NCBI GenBank assembly: GCA_025351385.1 | Contig: JANXWA010000024.1 | Coordinates: 1-64,000 of the forward strand | Source: Acidimicrobiales bacterium | GTDB lineage: Bacteria; Actinomycetota; Acidimicrobiia; Acidimicrobiales; RAAP-2 | DNA: 64,000 bases | Reading direction: 5' to 3' | Shown: piece by piece, positions 55,125 to 63,545 of the stretch | Position numbering within the stretch: the stretch's first letter is position 1 | How the letters are laid out: each line of letters starts with the position of its first letter | Translations under genes and position numbers: made by a program | The notes under the pieces: generated by a model | Databases searched by the model: none | Told to the model about the DNA's origin: nothing | Seen by the model: only the letters and a program-made list of their open reading frames with translations

Positions 55125-55808
55125 ATGTCGCGCGCGCTCGTCCTTCGCCACCACCTCGAAGACCACTCGGGGCTTATCGGCCAGGCCTTCGAGGACCGCG
55201 GATTCGAGATTGACCTGCGAATGATGAACGCCGAGAGCCCGAGCCCGGACCTGGACGGCTACGACGTCCTCGTGATACTTGGCTCCAAGAGCGCGGTCTA
55301 CGACGAGGAGGTCGGTGAGGCCTGGTTCGGTCGCGAACTCGAACTAATCGCCGAGGCGGAGCGCCGCGACCTCCCGATCTTCGGCATCTGCTTCGGCGCC
55401 CAGGCCCTCTGCATCTACCACGGAGGCGTGGTTGAGCGCTCGAGCGAACCTGAGATCGGCTGGTACGAGATCGAGCCGTGCAACGGCTCGGGGGTTGCGC
55501 CCGGTCCGTGGTTCGAGTTCCACTTCGATCACTGCAGGCTGCCTGAACGCGCCGAGCTGTGGGCCACTTCGCCCAGGGCGGTGCAGGCCTTTCGTGTCGG
55601 GCGACACATTGGCGTGCAGTTTCATCCCGAGATCGACCACCTCCAACTTCGCGACTGGTTCGCCGGTGGCGCCGACGAGGCTCGGGAGTTCGGTGTCGAT
55701 GTCGAGGCCCTGATGGAAGAGACGGTGAAGGAGACTCCGGCCGCCCGTGAGCGCGCGGGAGCACTGGTCGACCTCTTCCTCACGCAGAGCGTTCGTTCGA
55801 TTGCGTAG
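55125..55808 (+). CDS. Class I glutamine amidotransferase-like protein
   Basis: A 227-residue triad amidotransferase: nucleophile Cys in FGICFGAQAL (about residue 90) and the His-x-Glu pair in VQFHPEIDH. LVILGSKSAVYDEE resembles GuaA/GATase1 proteins. It stands alone, so it may act on gamma-glutamyl compounds rather than as part of a synthetase. ATG 55125 is taken since upstream in-frame sequence overlaps the DUF3039 gene. Confidence 0.83.
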   Translation: MSRALVLRHHLEDHSGLIGQAFEDRGFEIDLRMMNAESPSPDLDGYDVLVILGSKSAVYDEEVGEAWFGRELELIAEAERRDLPIFGICFGAQALCIYHGGVVERSSEPEIGWYEIEPCNGSGVAPGPWFEFHFDHCRLPERAELWATSPRAVQAFRVGRHIGVQFHPEIDHLQLRDWFAGGADEAREFGVDVEALMEETVKETPAARERAGALVDLFLTQSVRSIA

Positions 55809-55872
55809 GTTGCCGCCACCACGCCAGCACCTCTGCGTTCTCACCTCGAGGTGCCAGTTCAGTGGGCCTTAG

Positions 55873-55878
55873 TAGGCT
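55873..55878 (+). promoter_or_regulatory. -10 box for the RNA methyltransferase gene (leaderless)
   Basis: TAGGCT, 6 bases before GTG 55885. Confidence 0.55.
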
Positions 55879-55884
55879 GCGACG

Positions 55885-57105
55885 GTGAGTGACGAGTCAG
55901 CCGTGGTCCCAGGACCGGTTCGGATAGAACGACCGGCCACCGGCGGCGGTGTCGGCCGGATGGACGACGGACGGGTCGTTTTCGTGCGCCACAGCCTCCC
56001 CGGCGAGCTCGTACGGGTCGAGGTCACCGAGACGACGTCCAACTTCTGCCGCGCTGACGCCGTCGAAGTGCTCGAGCCCAGCCCTGACCGGGTCGTCGCA
56101 CCCTGCCTCTACGCCTACCCCGGCGGTTGCGGCGGTTGCGACCTGCAGCACGCCTCGCTGGGTGCACAGGTGGCGTGGAAGTCGCAGTTGGTCGTCGAGC
56201 ACCTGAAGCGGATCGCCGGGGTCGAGCGTGACGTCCAGGTCATCGAGACAGTCGCCGACGCTCGAGGGTCGCGCACTCGTCTTCGCTGTGCGGTGAACGC
56301 CGAGGGCCAACTTTGCCTGCGGGGTGCGAGGTCGCACGACCTGATCGCCCTCGACAGCTGTTGGATCGCCGACCAGTCCCTGTCGCCGGCCTTCCGGTCC
56401 TCGTGGGATGGAGCCGAGGAGGTGGAGCTGCGAGCGATTGGCGAGGGCCAGCCGTTCGCGGTCGTGAAGCGTGACACGCCACGAGGCACCATCTACGAGA
56501 TCTGCTCGCTGCGCGGCGAGCCTCTCGAGCCCTCGACACAGTCACGGGTGTCGGTCCACGGACACGTGTTCTCGGTCGGTCCGCGATCGTTCTGGCAGTC
56601 GCATCGTTCCGCGCCCGAGCTGCTGCTCGATACGGTGCTGTCCTTCGCCGACGTTCGTCCCGGTGACCACGTGGCTGACCTCTACAGCGGCGTCGGTCTG
56701 TTCAGCGTGCCCCTCGCCCAGGTCGTCGGGCCTGGCGGAAAAGTGACGGCGGTCGAATCGTCGCCGTACGCCGTACGCGACGCGCGCCAGAATGGCGACG
56801 GACTTCGACAAATGAAGGTGCGCGAGTGGTCGGTCTCGCCTCGGGCGATCAACGACTCCGTCGGCGAGGGTGACGTGGTTGTGCTCGATCCGCCGCGAGG
56901 GGGCATGGCCAAGGGCGTCGCCAGAGCACTGCTGCGTCGGACCCCGAGGCGCGTGGTCTACGTGTCGTGCGACGCGGCGACCTTCGCGCGTGACCTCAAG
57001 GTGCTGCTCGCCGGGGGTTTCGCCCTGACGGACCTGCGGGTATTTGACCTGTTCCCGATGACCGAGCATGTGGAACTTATCGCAAACCTTGACTTTGCCC
57101 TCTAG
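55885..57105 (+). CDS. TrmA/RlmD-type 23S rRNA or tRNA (uracil-5-)-methyltransferase
   Basis: A 406-residue SAM-dependent m5U RNA methyltransferase. An N-terminal TRAM domain (1-60) precedes the [4Fe-4S] motif CLYAYPGGCGGCDLQH (about 73-88). Later come VADLYSGVGLFSVPLAQ (SAM site), VVVLDPPRGGMAKGV and the catalytic VYVSCDAATFARDL. The Fe-S cluster favours the RlmC/RlmD side, but the target uridine is unknown. The start GTG 55885 is near-leaderless. Confidence 0.9.
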   Translation: MSDESAVVPGPVRIERPATGGGVGRMDDGRVVFVRHSLPGELVRVEVTETTSNFCRADAVEVLEPSPDRVVAPCLYAYPGGCGGCDLQHASLGAQVAWKSQLVVEHLKRIAGVERDVQVIETVADARGSRTRLRCAVNAEGQLCLRGARSHDLIALDSCWIADQSLSPAFRSSWDGAEEVELRAIGEGQPFAVVKRDTPRGTIYEICSLRGEPLEPSTQSRVSVHGHVFSVGPRSFWQSHRSAPELLLDTVLSFADVRPGDHVADLYSGVGLFSVPLAQVVGPGGKVTAVESSPYAVRDARQNGDGLRQMKVREWSVSPRAINDSVGEGDVVVLDPPRGGMAKGVARALLRRTPRRVVYVSCDAATFARDLKVLLAGGFALTDLRVFDLFPMTEHVELIANLDFAL

Positions 57106-57107
57106 AG
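57096..57107. repeat. Palindrome CCCTCTAGAGGG across the methyltransferase stop codon
   Basis: This 12-base perfect inverted repeat contains the TAG stop (57103-57105) or lies within one base of it. A related CCCTCTCGAGGGGG lies about 45 bases downstream, just before the next ribosome site. It may serve as a weak terminator or a binding site. Confidence 0.3.
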
Positions 57108-57161
57108 GGTGGAGAGTGCTGTTGAGGGCAGAAGACCTCGGCCCTCTCGAGGGGGTTGAGC

Positions 57162-57440
57162 ATGTCGATCAAGTTGGACCACCACCACCGCATTACGGCT
57201 CAGAAGTTGTTCGGTCACCCGCTTTGCCACAACATTCAATGGCACGACGTCTGTTCCCTACTCGGCCGATTCGGTGAGGTCTACGAGACGCATCGGGGCA
57301 ACTGGGCCGTCTCCGTCGACGGAGAGACGACCTCCTTCGGATCGACTCGCGGCCGCGACCTGACGGAGGACCAGGTCGTGAAGGTTCGCCATTTCCTGCG
57401 CTCCCTTGGTTTCACGAAGGAAGTGGTGAGGGCCGCGTAG
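57162..57440 (+). CDS. Small basic hypothetical protein
   Basis: A 92-residue protein (HHHRITAQKLFGHPLCHNI, DVCSLLGRFGEVYETHRGNW, LTEDQVVKVRHFLRSLGF). GAGGGGG lies 6 bases before ATG 57162. The arrangement of a helix, LLxxxG and a short beta hairpin ending in GNW loosely recalls HicA-like double-stranded RNA-binding folds, but I do not recognise the family and no HicB partner is adjacent. Confidence 0.6.
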   Translation: MSIKLDHHHRITAQKLFGHPLCHNIQWHDVCSLLGRFGEVYETHRGNWAVSVDGETTSFGSTRGRDLTEDQVVKVRHFLRSLGFTKEVVRAA

Positions 57441-57464
57441 CCCTCAACGGTACGGTGGGGGACC

Positions 57465-58250
57465 ATGTCCCCCAAGCTCTTCGTTCTCGTTCCGCCTTCG
57501 GAGGCGAAGGCGACCGGGGGCGTGCGCGCGGCGCGACCAGGCGCGTTCGAGGAGGCGCTGCACGACGCGCGCGAGCGGACGCTCGACGCGTTGGCCCTAC
57601 TGATTAACGCCGACCCTCGTACTACAGAGAAGGCGTTGCGAGTGCGAGGACCGTTGCTCGAGCGCGCCCTCGCCGCGACCGAGCTCCTCGTCGAGCGCCG
57701 GGCGCTCCTGTTTCCCGCGTGGCGGCGCTACACCGGCGTGGTGTGGTCACATCTCGACCCGTCGTCTCTGGCGATTGGCGAGCGACGTCGGGTGCTCGTC
57801 CCGTCGGGGCTCTACGGCGTGACGACGGCAGCCGACCCGATCGCCGACTACCGGCTTCGAATGGACGTATCGATCGCCCCGCTTGGCAACGTCGCCGCAT
57901 TCTGGCGACCGCACCTCACGCCGTTGATTGCAGCTCACGTTGGTCGAGCGATCGTCGTCAACTTGCTGCCGGGACAGCACGCGGCTGCGATCGACGTCGC
58001 AACGCTCGCCAAACACTGTCGCGTCGTTGACGTCGACTTCGTCGATGCCGACGGTTCGGGGGCGGCCGGTCACGACGCGAAGGCCGTGAAGGGAGTTGTC
58101 GCGCGACGGTTGCTCCGCCAGGGCCTCGGGTCCCTTGATGACTTTGAATGGGAGGGATGGCGATCGGAGACGGTCGGTGACCGGGTGCGATTGAGAGCTC
58201 CACGCGAGTCGATCAAGGCGCGAGCTCAGTTGCGCCCGGACGTAGGCTGA
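57465..58250 (+). CDS. yaaA: YaaA-family peroxide stress protein
   Basis: A 261-residue DUF328/YaaA protein: LVPPSEAKATGG at the start, GVVWSHLD, LVPSGLYGVTTAADPIADYR, and LLPGQHAAAID. In E. coli YaaA lowers free iron under peroxide stress. TACGGT lies 8 bases before ATG 57465. Its stop overlaps the -10 box of the next gene. Confidence 0.85.
   Translation: MSPKLFVLVPPSEAKATGGVRAARPGAFEEALHDARERTLDALALLINADPRTTEKALRVRGPLLERALAATELLVERRALLFPAWRRYTGVVWSHLDPSSLAIGERRRVLVPSGLYGVTTAADPIADYRLRMDVSIAPLGNVAAFWRPHLTPLIAAHVGRAIVVNLLPGQHAAAIDVATLAKHCRVVDVDFVDADGSGAAGHDAKAVKGVVARRLLRQGLGSLDDFEWEGWRSETVGDRVRLRAPRESIKARAQLRPDVG
58243..58248 (+). promoter_or_regulatory. -10 box for the small membrane protein gene (leaderless)
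   Basis: TAGGCT, 6 bases before GTG 58255; its last T is the first base of the yaaA TGA stop. Confidence 0.5.
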
Positions 58251-58254
58251 GCCC

Positions 58255-58752
58255 GTGCAGACCCGTCCCATCATCATTGAGCAGCGGTTGCGCACTACGT
58301 GGCTCGCCTCCGTGCTCGGCGGCGTGATACTCCTCGTTGCCGGCGCCGGGTTGGTCGTCGCGGTCACGGCACCGGGCAGATGGGCCAGAGCGCTCTCCGG
58401 AGTGGTGGTGACGGTCGTCCTGGGGGCACTGTCGGGGGCCTTCTTCCTCGTGCTGAGGGTCGTCGTGAGGATCGTCGATGCGCCCGAGGGTCGGGCCCTC
58501 GAAGTCGTCTACGGACCCAACGGGGCGGTCCGCCAGTGCTTCGACCACGCCAACGTGCTCTCGGCCCGTGTCCGCCGGCTGTCGGCACTGCGGTCCGGCG
58601 GCTGGGGGTACCGGGGCAGTCTGCGGCTCTTCAAGTGGGCCGCTGTCGTGACGCGCGGCGGCGACGCGCTTGAGATCCAGCTGTCCAGCGGCGGACGTTT
58701 CCTGGTGACCGTGGACGAGCCTCAAGACTTCGTCATCGCGCTCGCGCTCTAG
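58255..58752 (+). CDS. Two-helix membrane protein with PH-like C-terminal domain
   Basis: A 165-residue protein. Two transmembrane helices (about 18-38 and 46-70) are followed by a beta-rich domain (LEVVYGPNGAVRQCFDHANV to LEIQLSSGGRFLVTVDEP) that resembles bacterial PH-like membrane proteins. The function is unknown. Start GTG 58255. Confidence 0.65.
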   Translation: MQTRPIIIEQRLRTTWLASVLGGVILLVAGAGLVVAVTAPGRWARALSGVVVTVVLGALSGAFFLVLRVVVRIVDAPEGRALEVVYGPNGAVRQCFDHANVLSARVRRLSALRSGGWGYRGSLRLFKWAAVVTRGGDALEIQLSSGGRFLVTVDEPQDFVIALAL

Positions 58753-58796
58753 CGCCGCCCGCCATTGTCAGAACCGCCACTTCGGACGAGCGACGA

Positions 58797-59423
58797 TCAA
58801 CCCAGAACGTTGCAGACCCGCAAACTCGCCCGTCCCGACAGAGCGAGTGCGAGCGCCACTGGTTCGGCCCGATCGGCGAGAGAGGTCAGGATGTCGACGA
58901 CGATATCGAGACTGGTTGCCGGTGCCGTCAACTCGAGGCCCAAGGCCAATTGCAGGTCGAATGTGTGGAGCACGAGCTCGACGACCCTGGTCGCGAGATA
59001 GTCGGAGAAGCGGATCGTCGCAACGAACACCTTCATGACGCGATCGTCGGGAGTTGACGCTACGCGGTCGCCGATCCGATCGGCGATTTCGCGGGCGGTA
59101 CCGAGCGGATCGTCGCGGAACAGCTCGACGGCTGCGACCGCGCGCTGGGCGACACCCTCGTGCACCCCTTCGATGGAAAGCGCGATTCGAAAGTAGTCCG
59201 ACGCGTCGTCGACGGTGGCGGTGGTTGAAGGGTCCAACTCGACGTCCAGGTAGTCACCGATCACGTTCATCCCACGAGCCGTGTGGGCGAAGAGCTCGAT
59301 CATCGACCACTGATCGGTTCCTACGTCGCCCCATTGATCGGCACCAATCAGGGCAGCGGTCTCGAGGAAGCTGTTCGCGGCGTCAACGAAAGCGCGCCGG
59401 ATCTGTGTGGGCGGATGACTCAT
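58797..59423 (-). CDS. Maleylpyruvate isomerase/DinB-like metal-dependent protein
   Basis: A 208-residue four-helix DinB-fold protein. The metal His are seen in IELFAHTARGMN (about 47) and in RVVELVLHTFDLQLAL (about 150). Such actinobacterial proteins use mycothiol as a cofactor. The reaction here is unknown. It lies 13 bases after the SDR stop, so the two are co-transcribed. Confidence 0.78.
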   Translation of the reverse strand: MSHPPTQIRRAFVDAANSFLETAALIGADQWGDVGTDQWSMIELFAHTARGMNVIGDYLDVELDPSTTATVDDASDYFRIALSIEGVHEGVAQRAVAAVELFRDDPLGTAREIADRIGDRVASTPDDRVMKVFVATIRFSDYLATRVVELVLHTFDLQLALGLELTAPATSLDIVVDILTSLADRAEPVALALALSGRASLRVCNVLG

Positions 59424-59436
59424 TGAACGCGAAGCC

Positions 59437-60258
59437 TCACGCCAGTTCTCTCAAGATTGTCGGGTTTTCCTCGTTGGCCGCACGTTGCATTCTTTCGACC
59501 GGTAGCCGGCGAAAGTCGGCGTGGGTCAAGATCCAGAACTGGTCTCGATGTATGGCGTCGAGTACCAATTGGGCGACCTCGGCGGTTGACATCGCGTCGT
59601 GCTCGATGGAGGTGCGCGCGATGTCGAACATCAACTGGGACATCGGCGAGGTCCCGACGGTCTGCTCGTGCTCCATGATCCGGGTCTTCACCCATCCGGG
59701 GCAGAGAACGCTCACCTCCACCGGCGAGCCGGTGACCTTCAGTTCGAGGTACAGACCTTCGCTGAGCGCCACGACCGCGTGCTTGGTCGCGTTGTAGGGG
59801 GCGAAGCCGGGCATCGGCAACAGACCAGCCATCGAGGCGGTGTTCACGATGTGGCCCTCGCCCTGTGCCTCCATGATCGGCAGGAATGACCGAATGCCGT
59901 GGACCACCCCGAAGAGGTTGATCGCAACGGTCCGGGACCATTCGTCCATCGGACAGGTCCACGCGTCGCCGTCGCCGGTGACGCCCGCATTGTTGCAGAG
60001 CACGTGGGCCGCGCCGTACCGATCGAGGGTGAACGCGGCGAGCGCCGCCACTGCCGACTCCGAAGACGTGTCGCACACCATCGTGGCGACGTCCGCGCCA
60101 CTGGCCGCGAAGCGCTGTGTCACATCATCGAGTCGTAAATCGTCGACGTCGGCGAGGACGACTTTCATGCCTTCGGCGCTGAGCATCTCGGCGAGCGCGA
60201 GGCCGATGCCGCTCGCGGCGCCGGTGACGACGGCGACCTTGCCGGCGAGACTAATCAT
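59437..60258 (-). CDS. Short-chain dehydrogenase/reductase
   Basis: A 273-residue classical SDR: TGAASGIGLALAE (12-24), NNAGVTGDG, Ser in VNTASMAGLLP, and YNATKHAVVAL (active-site Tyr/Lys). It oxidises or reduces an alcohol/carbonyl with NAD(P); the substrate is unknown. TACGAT lies 6 bases before ATG 60258. Confidence 0.88.
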   Translation of the reverse strand: MISLAGKVAVVTGAASGIGLALAEMLSAEGMKVVLADVDDLRLDDVTQRFAASGADVATMVCDTSSESAVAALAAFTLDRYGAAHVLCNNAGVTGDGDAWTCPMDEWSRTVAINLFGVVHGIRSFLPIMEAQGEGHIVNTASMAGLLPMPGFAPYNATKHAVVALSEGLYLELKVTGSPVEVSVLCPGWVKTRIMEHEQTVGTSPMSQLMFDIARTSIEHDAMSTAEVAQLVLDAIHRDQFWILTHADFRRLPVERMQRAANEENPTILRELA

Positions 60259-60264
60259 CCCGGC

Positions 60265-60270
60265 ATCGTA
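60265..60270 (-). promoter_or_regulatory. -10 box for the SDR gene (leaderless)
   Basis: TACGAT on the minus strand, 6 bases before ATG 60258. Confidence 0.5.
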
Positions 60271-60393
60271 CGTCGTCGTGACCAGCGTCGCGCGCGCCGT
60301 AGGGTATTGCGAGGGACTCAGCCGCGAGGATTTGCACTGCGCGCCAATCGGCTGGCCGCGGACCCCCTAGGTTGAACACCCGCTTCGAGAGGA

Positions 60394-61197
60394 TCAATCC
60401 CGACTGCGTCGCACGGGCATCAGCGTCTCGGTGACCAGGGGCTGATCGGTGAAGTCGAGGACGAGACGGTTGAATAGGTCGGGCTTCTCGATCGGCGAAG
60501 CGTGCGAGGTGCCGGGGATGACCGCGAGCTGTCCGTGGGCCAGCGCCTGCGCGAAGTCATTGGCGTGAGGCACGGAGATGAAGTCATCGTCGCCGACAAT
60601 CACCAGCGTTGGCGCTTGGACCTTCGCCAGGTCGCTCGACCAATCGAACGGCTCGGCCCACAATTTGCGAACCTTCTCCCACGCAACGGCGAGATGCTCG
60701 GGCCCGTCGGGGGAGACCGCACAGTAAAGTGCCGCGAGCGTGGCGAGCGACTCGTCGTCCGCCTCCGCGGTGAGCAGTTCTTCGAGCGCCCCAGGGACGT
60801 AGCCCTCACTCGAGTAACCGCACCCGAGCAGTGTCAGGGTGCGGACGAGCTCCGGGTGGTGGACCGCCACCCGGAAGGCCACCATCCCCCCGTCGCTCCA
60901 ACCCACCATGTCGATGGGTCCCAGCCCGACCGACTGGAGGAAACCGACCGTCTCGTCCGCCATGTCGTCATAGGTCAGCGGACCATCACGATCCGGCGTG
61001 TGGCCGTGACCTCGGCGTTCGGGAGCGATGATGCGGCGATGGGGTGAGAGTCCCGAGTACTGCTCACTCCAGAGCGCGTTCGTGCACATGCCGCCGTGGA
61101 GAAGCATGATCGGCGTCCCGTCGCCGAGCGCCTCGTAAAAGACGGGCAGCCCGTCGACGTCGACTGTGCCGCTGGTGTAGGTGGTCTGAACGTCCAT
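60394..61197 (-). CDS. Alpha/beta hydrolase
   Basis: A 267-residue hydrolase: oxyanion segment LLHGGMCTN, nucleophile elbow VGWSDGGMVA (Ser near 98), acid in IVGDDDFIS, and His in PGTSHASPIEKP. It may be an esterase, lactonase or peroxidase-like enzyme. ATG 61197 has TACCAT 6 bases upstream; the frame to 61392 is therefore too long. Confidence 0.85.
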   Translation of the reverse strand: MDVQTTYTSGTVDVDGLPVFYEALGDGTPIMLLHGGMCTNALWSEQYSGLSPHRRIIAPERRGHGHTPDRDGPLTYDDMADETVGFLQSVGLGPIDMVGWSDGGMVAFRVAVHHPELVRTLTLLGCGYSSEGYVPGALEELLTAEADDESLATLAALYCAVSPDGPEHLAVAWEKVRKLWAEPFDWSSDLAKVQAPTLVIVGDDDFISVPHANDFAQALAHGQLAVIPGTSHASPIEKPDLFNRLVLDFTDQPLVTETLMPVRRSRD

Positions 61198-61203
61198 CTT
61201 CGA

Positions 61204-61209
61204 ATGGTA
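61204..61209 (-). promoter_or_regulatory. -10 box for the alpha/beta hydrolase gene (leaderless)
   Basis: TACCAT on the minus strand, 6 bases before ATG 61197. Confidence 0.5.
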
Positions 61210-61258
61210 GTGATGGACGACACGTCGGAGAGTTCCGAGATAGTTGGAACCAGTCTGA

Positions 61259-62377
61259 TCAGTCCCACACTTCCCGGGCCGTCTCGACAACGAGGCGCAG
61301 TTTGGCGACCTCGTCGTCGAAGGTGAGGTTGTTGCCTTCGACGGTGGAGGAGAACCCGCACTGGGGCGAGAGGCACAGTTGGTCAAGCGCAACGTACCGG
61401 CTGGCCTCCTCGATCCTTCGTTTCAGATCGTCCTTGGACTCGAGGGCGCCGTGCTTAGTTGTGACCAGACCAAGGACGACCATCTTGCCTGGGGGCACGA
61501 AGCGCAGAGGAGCAAAGGTGCCAGAGCGGGCGTCATCGAACTCCAGGAAGAAGCCATCGACGTTGAGCTCGTTGAAGAGGGCCTCGGCCACGAAGTCGTA
61601 GCCACCCTCCGCGGCCCAGTAAGACTGGAAGTTGCCTCGACAGGAGTGGGTCGTGATTGACATGCCCGCCGGGCGTGCCGCCAACGCAGTGTTGATCTGA
61701 TTGATGTAGCGCAAGTGCTGGTGCTCAGCATCATCGCCACGCTCAGCGATCATCTGGCGCTGCGCTGGGTCGTTCAGATAGGCCAATGACGTGTCGTCGA
61801 GCTGGAGGTAGGTGCAGCCGAGCTCGCCGAGACGACGGATCTCCTCGGCGTAAGCCGCACTGAGGTCGCCCCAGAATGCATCGACGTCAGGGTAGACATC
61901 GGGGTTCAGAGCGGCGGCGCCTCCGCGGTAGTGGACCATGCTCGGCGACGGGATCGTGAGCTTGGGCACTGCGGTCGACGTCACGGACTTCAGGAAGTTG
62001 AAGGCGTCGGCGAAGATGGTTTGGTCGAGGCGCACCCGCTCATTGACCTTCAACGCCGCTGAGGTGAACGACGTCGTTCCCACGTCGTTCTTGAAGGCGA
62101 CCTGAAGCTTCTCGTCGGTGCTCGTGATGCCGCCGAGTTGGTAAATGAAGTCCATGTGCCATGACGTCCGGCGGAATTCGCCATCAGTGGCACTCTGTAG
62201 ACCAATCTCCTCCTGGAGAGCTACGACGTCGCGAATCGCACGGTCCTCGAACTCTCGCAGTGCGTCAGCGTCGATGCGGTGCTCGGCGAAGGCCTTGCGA
62301 GCACCGAGGAGCTCGGGCGGACGTAAGAGGCTGCCGACGTGGTCGGCTCGGAATGGTGGGCTCGTGCGCACGGTCAT
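61259..62377 (-). CDS. Cobalamin-independent methionine synthase-type (MetE C-domain) protein
   Basis: A 372-residue TIM-barrel protein equal to the C-terminal catalytic half of MetE. Key parts are ADHVGSLLRPPEL, GLQSATDGEFRRTSWHMDF, YLQLDDTSLAYL, zinc ligands in TTHSCRGN and LSPQCGFSS, and FFLEFDDARSG. It lacks the N-terminal half of MetE; such short proteins may use a corrinoid or another methyl donor. TACTGT lies 7 bases before ATG 62377. Confidence 0.88.
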   Translation of the reverse strand: MTVRTSPPFRADHVGSLLRPPELLGARKAFAEHRIDADALREFEDRAIRDVVALQEEIGLQSATDGEFRRTSWHMDFIYQLGGITSTDEKLQVAFKNDVGTTSFTSAALKVNERVRLDQTIFADAFNFLKSVTSTAVPKLTIPSPSMVHYRGGAAALNPDVYPDVDAFWGDLSAAYAEEIRRLGELGCTYLQLDDTSLAYLNDPAQRQMIAERGDDAEHQHLRYINQINTALAARPAGMSITTHSCRGNFQSYWAAEGGYDFVAEALFNELNVDGFFLEFDDARSGTFAPLRFVPPGKMVVLGLVTTKHGALESKDDLKRRIEEASRYVALDQLCLSPQCGFSSTVEGNNLTFDDEVAKLRLVVETAREVWD

Positions 62378-62384
62378 GTCGAAG

Positions 62385-62390
62385 ACAGTA
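62385..62390 (-). promoter_or_regulatory. -10 box for the MetE-type gene (leaderless)
   Basis: TACTGT on the minus strand, 7 bases before ATG 62377. Confidence 0.45.
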
Positions 62391-62417
62391 TCCGTTGAAG
62401 GTCACTGCAATAAGGAG

Positions 62418-62450
62418 AAAGCGGCCCGCATGATGAGTGCGGACCGCTTT
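62418..62450 (-). terminator. Terminator of ssrA
   Basis: A 13-base stem with a single mismatch (AAAGCGGCCCGCA with TGCGGACCGCTTT) and a 7-base loop lies 49 bases after the tmRNA 3' end, before the promoter of the MetE-type gene. Confidence 0.7.
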
Positions 62451-62498
62451 CCTGTGGGTTCACTTCCAACAACGTCCGAAGCGAACCTCAGGCGTCCG

Positions 62499-62845
62499 TG
62501 GAGGTGCTGGGATTCGAACCCAGGTCCATCAGCTTCTTGGTGAACATTCTCCGAGCGCAGCTGACAGGGGATTGTCGGGAACGTCACTACTGCCAGCACC
62601 GATGGCGTTCCTTAGTCAGCTGAATTGTCCCGGCGACACCACTGACGAGTCTCGTCGGTAAGCCCTACTGAATGACGCCCGTTATCTAAACCGCAGGGCT
62701 GGGTCTAGGTGGACGTTGCTGCCTAAGCAGCAAGCACAAGCTGAGGCTTGGCGTTTATTTATGGTTTCCGGCTCTTTAACGTGGTTCCGGAGACCACGGC
62801 TCGCTTCTTTCACCTCGACGACCAATGTCGAGACCATTCACCCCC
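62499..62845 (-). ncRNA. ssrA: tmRNA (trans-translation RNA)
   Basis: One-piece tmRNA of about 347 bases. The acceptor stem pairs GGGGGTG (62839-62845) with CACCTCC (62500-62506), and the T arm holds GGTTCGAATCCCAGC. The CCA end is not encoded (ACGGA follows). The tag frame, GCC at 62750-62752 to TAG at 62723-62725, reads AKPQLVLAA with a typical LAA degradation end; the exact resume codon is inferred. It works with SmpB, encoded just upstream on the same strand. Confidence 0.93.
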
Positions 62846-62966
62846 TCGTTACCGCACGGCCGACGTGGCCGCATGTCCAGTCTACCGCGTTGGCCATCAC
62901 AACCTTCGGGCGCTGACGATCTCGCGGTCCGACATCGTGACGTCGTTGAGCTCGACGGACTGCCGA

Positions 62967-63488
62967 TCAGCCGAACTTCTCGACGTTGCGCACCATGCGT
63001 GCGACCTCGCGGTCGGCGTCGCGCTTGGCGATCGCCTGGCGACGGTCCTGCTGCTTGCGGCCTTTGACGAGGGCGAGGTCGACCTTGGCCCTTCCGTCCT
63101 TGAAGTACAGCTTGAGAGGGACCATGGTGAGCGGCTGGGTTTTCGTCTCGCCGTGCCAATCGTCGAGCTCGTGGCGGTGGGCGAGGAGCTTGCGCCGGCG
63201 GTCGGGATCGTGGCTACCGAAGCCGACGGCGTACACCCACGGTGGGACGTGCATCTGGTAGAGCCAGAGCTCGCCCTCGTCGAACCGGGCGTAGCTCTCG
63301 GCGATCTGGGCCTTGCCCTCACGTAGTGACTTGACTTCGGAGCCGGTGAGCATGATGCCGCACTCCATCGTTTCGATGATCTCGTAGTCGTACCGGGCGC
63401 GACGATTGGTGGCGACCACTCGGTCGCCGCCGCCGGCCTCGTCCTTCTTCTTGGCGCGCCGCTCTTGCATCTGCTTGGCTCGAGCCAT
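62967..63488 (-). CDS. smpB: SsrA-binding protein SmpB
   Basis: A 173-residue SmpB: NRRARYDYEIIETMECGIML, GSEVKSLREGKAQIAESYA, RKLLAHRHE, TMVPLKLYFKDGRAKVDLAL, KGRKQQDRR. It has a longer, charged N-terminus (RAKQMQERRAKKKDEAGGGD) than E. coli SmpB. TACGCT lies 6 bases before ATG 63488, which sets the start. It binds tmRNA and delivers it to stalled ribosomes. Confidence 0.95.
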   Translation of the reverse strand: MARAKQMQERRAKKKDEAGGGDRVVATNRRARYDYEIIETMECGIMLTGSEVKSLREGKAQIAESYARFDEGELWLYQMHVPPWVYAVGFGSHDPDRRRKLLAHRHELDDWHGETKTQPLTMVPLKLYFKDGRAKVDLALVKGRKQQDRRQAIAKRDADREVARMVRNVEKFG

Positions 63489-63494
63489 CCCACC

Positions 63495-63500
63495 AGCGTA
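63495..63500 (-). promoter_or_regulatory. -10 box for smpB (leaderless)
   Basis: TACGCT on the minus strand, 6 bases before ATG 63488. Confidence 0.5.
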
Positions 63501-63533
63501 CTGACGGGGTTCTTCTCGCCTGATCCAGGTCGG

Positions 63534-63539
63534 TAGGGT
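63534..63539 (+). promoter_or_regulatory. -10 box for the JAMM peptidase gene (leaderless)
   Basis: TAGGGT, 6 bases before GTG 63546, in the 57-base divergent gap shared with smpB. Confidence 0.5.
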
Positions 63540-63545
63540 GAGCGA

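Noticed and set aside
62402-62916. Short ORFs upstream of smpB
   Set aside because: They fall within tmRNA and its terminator.
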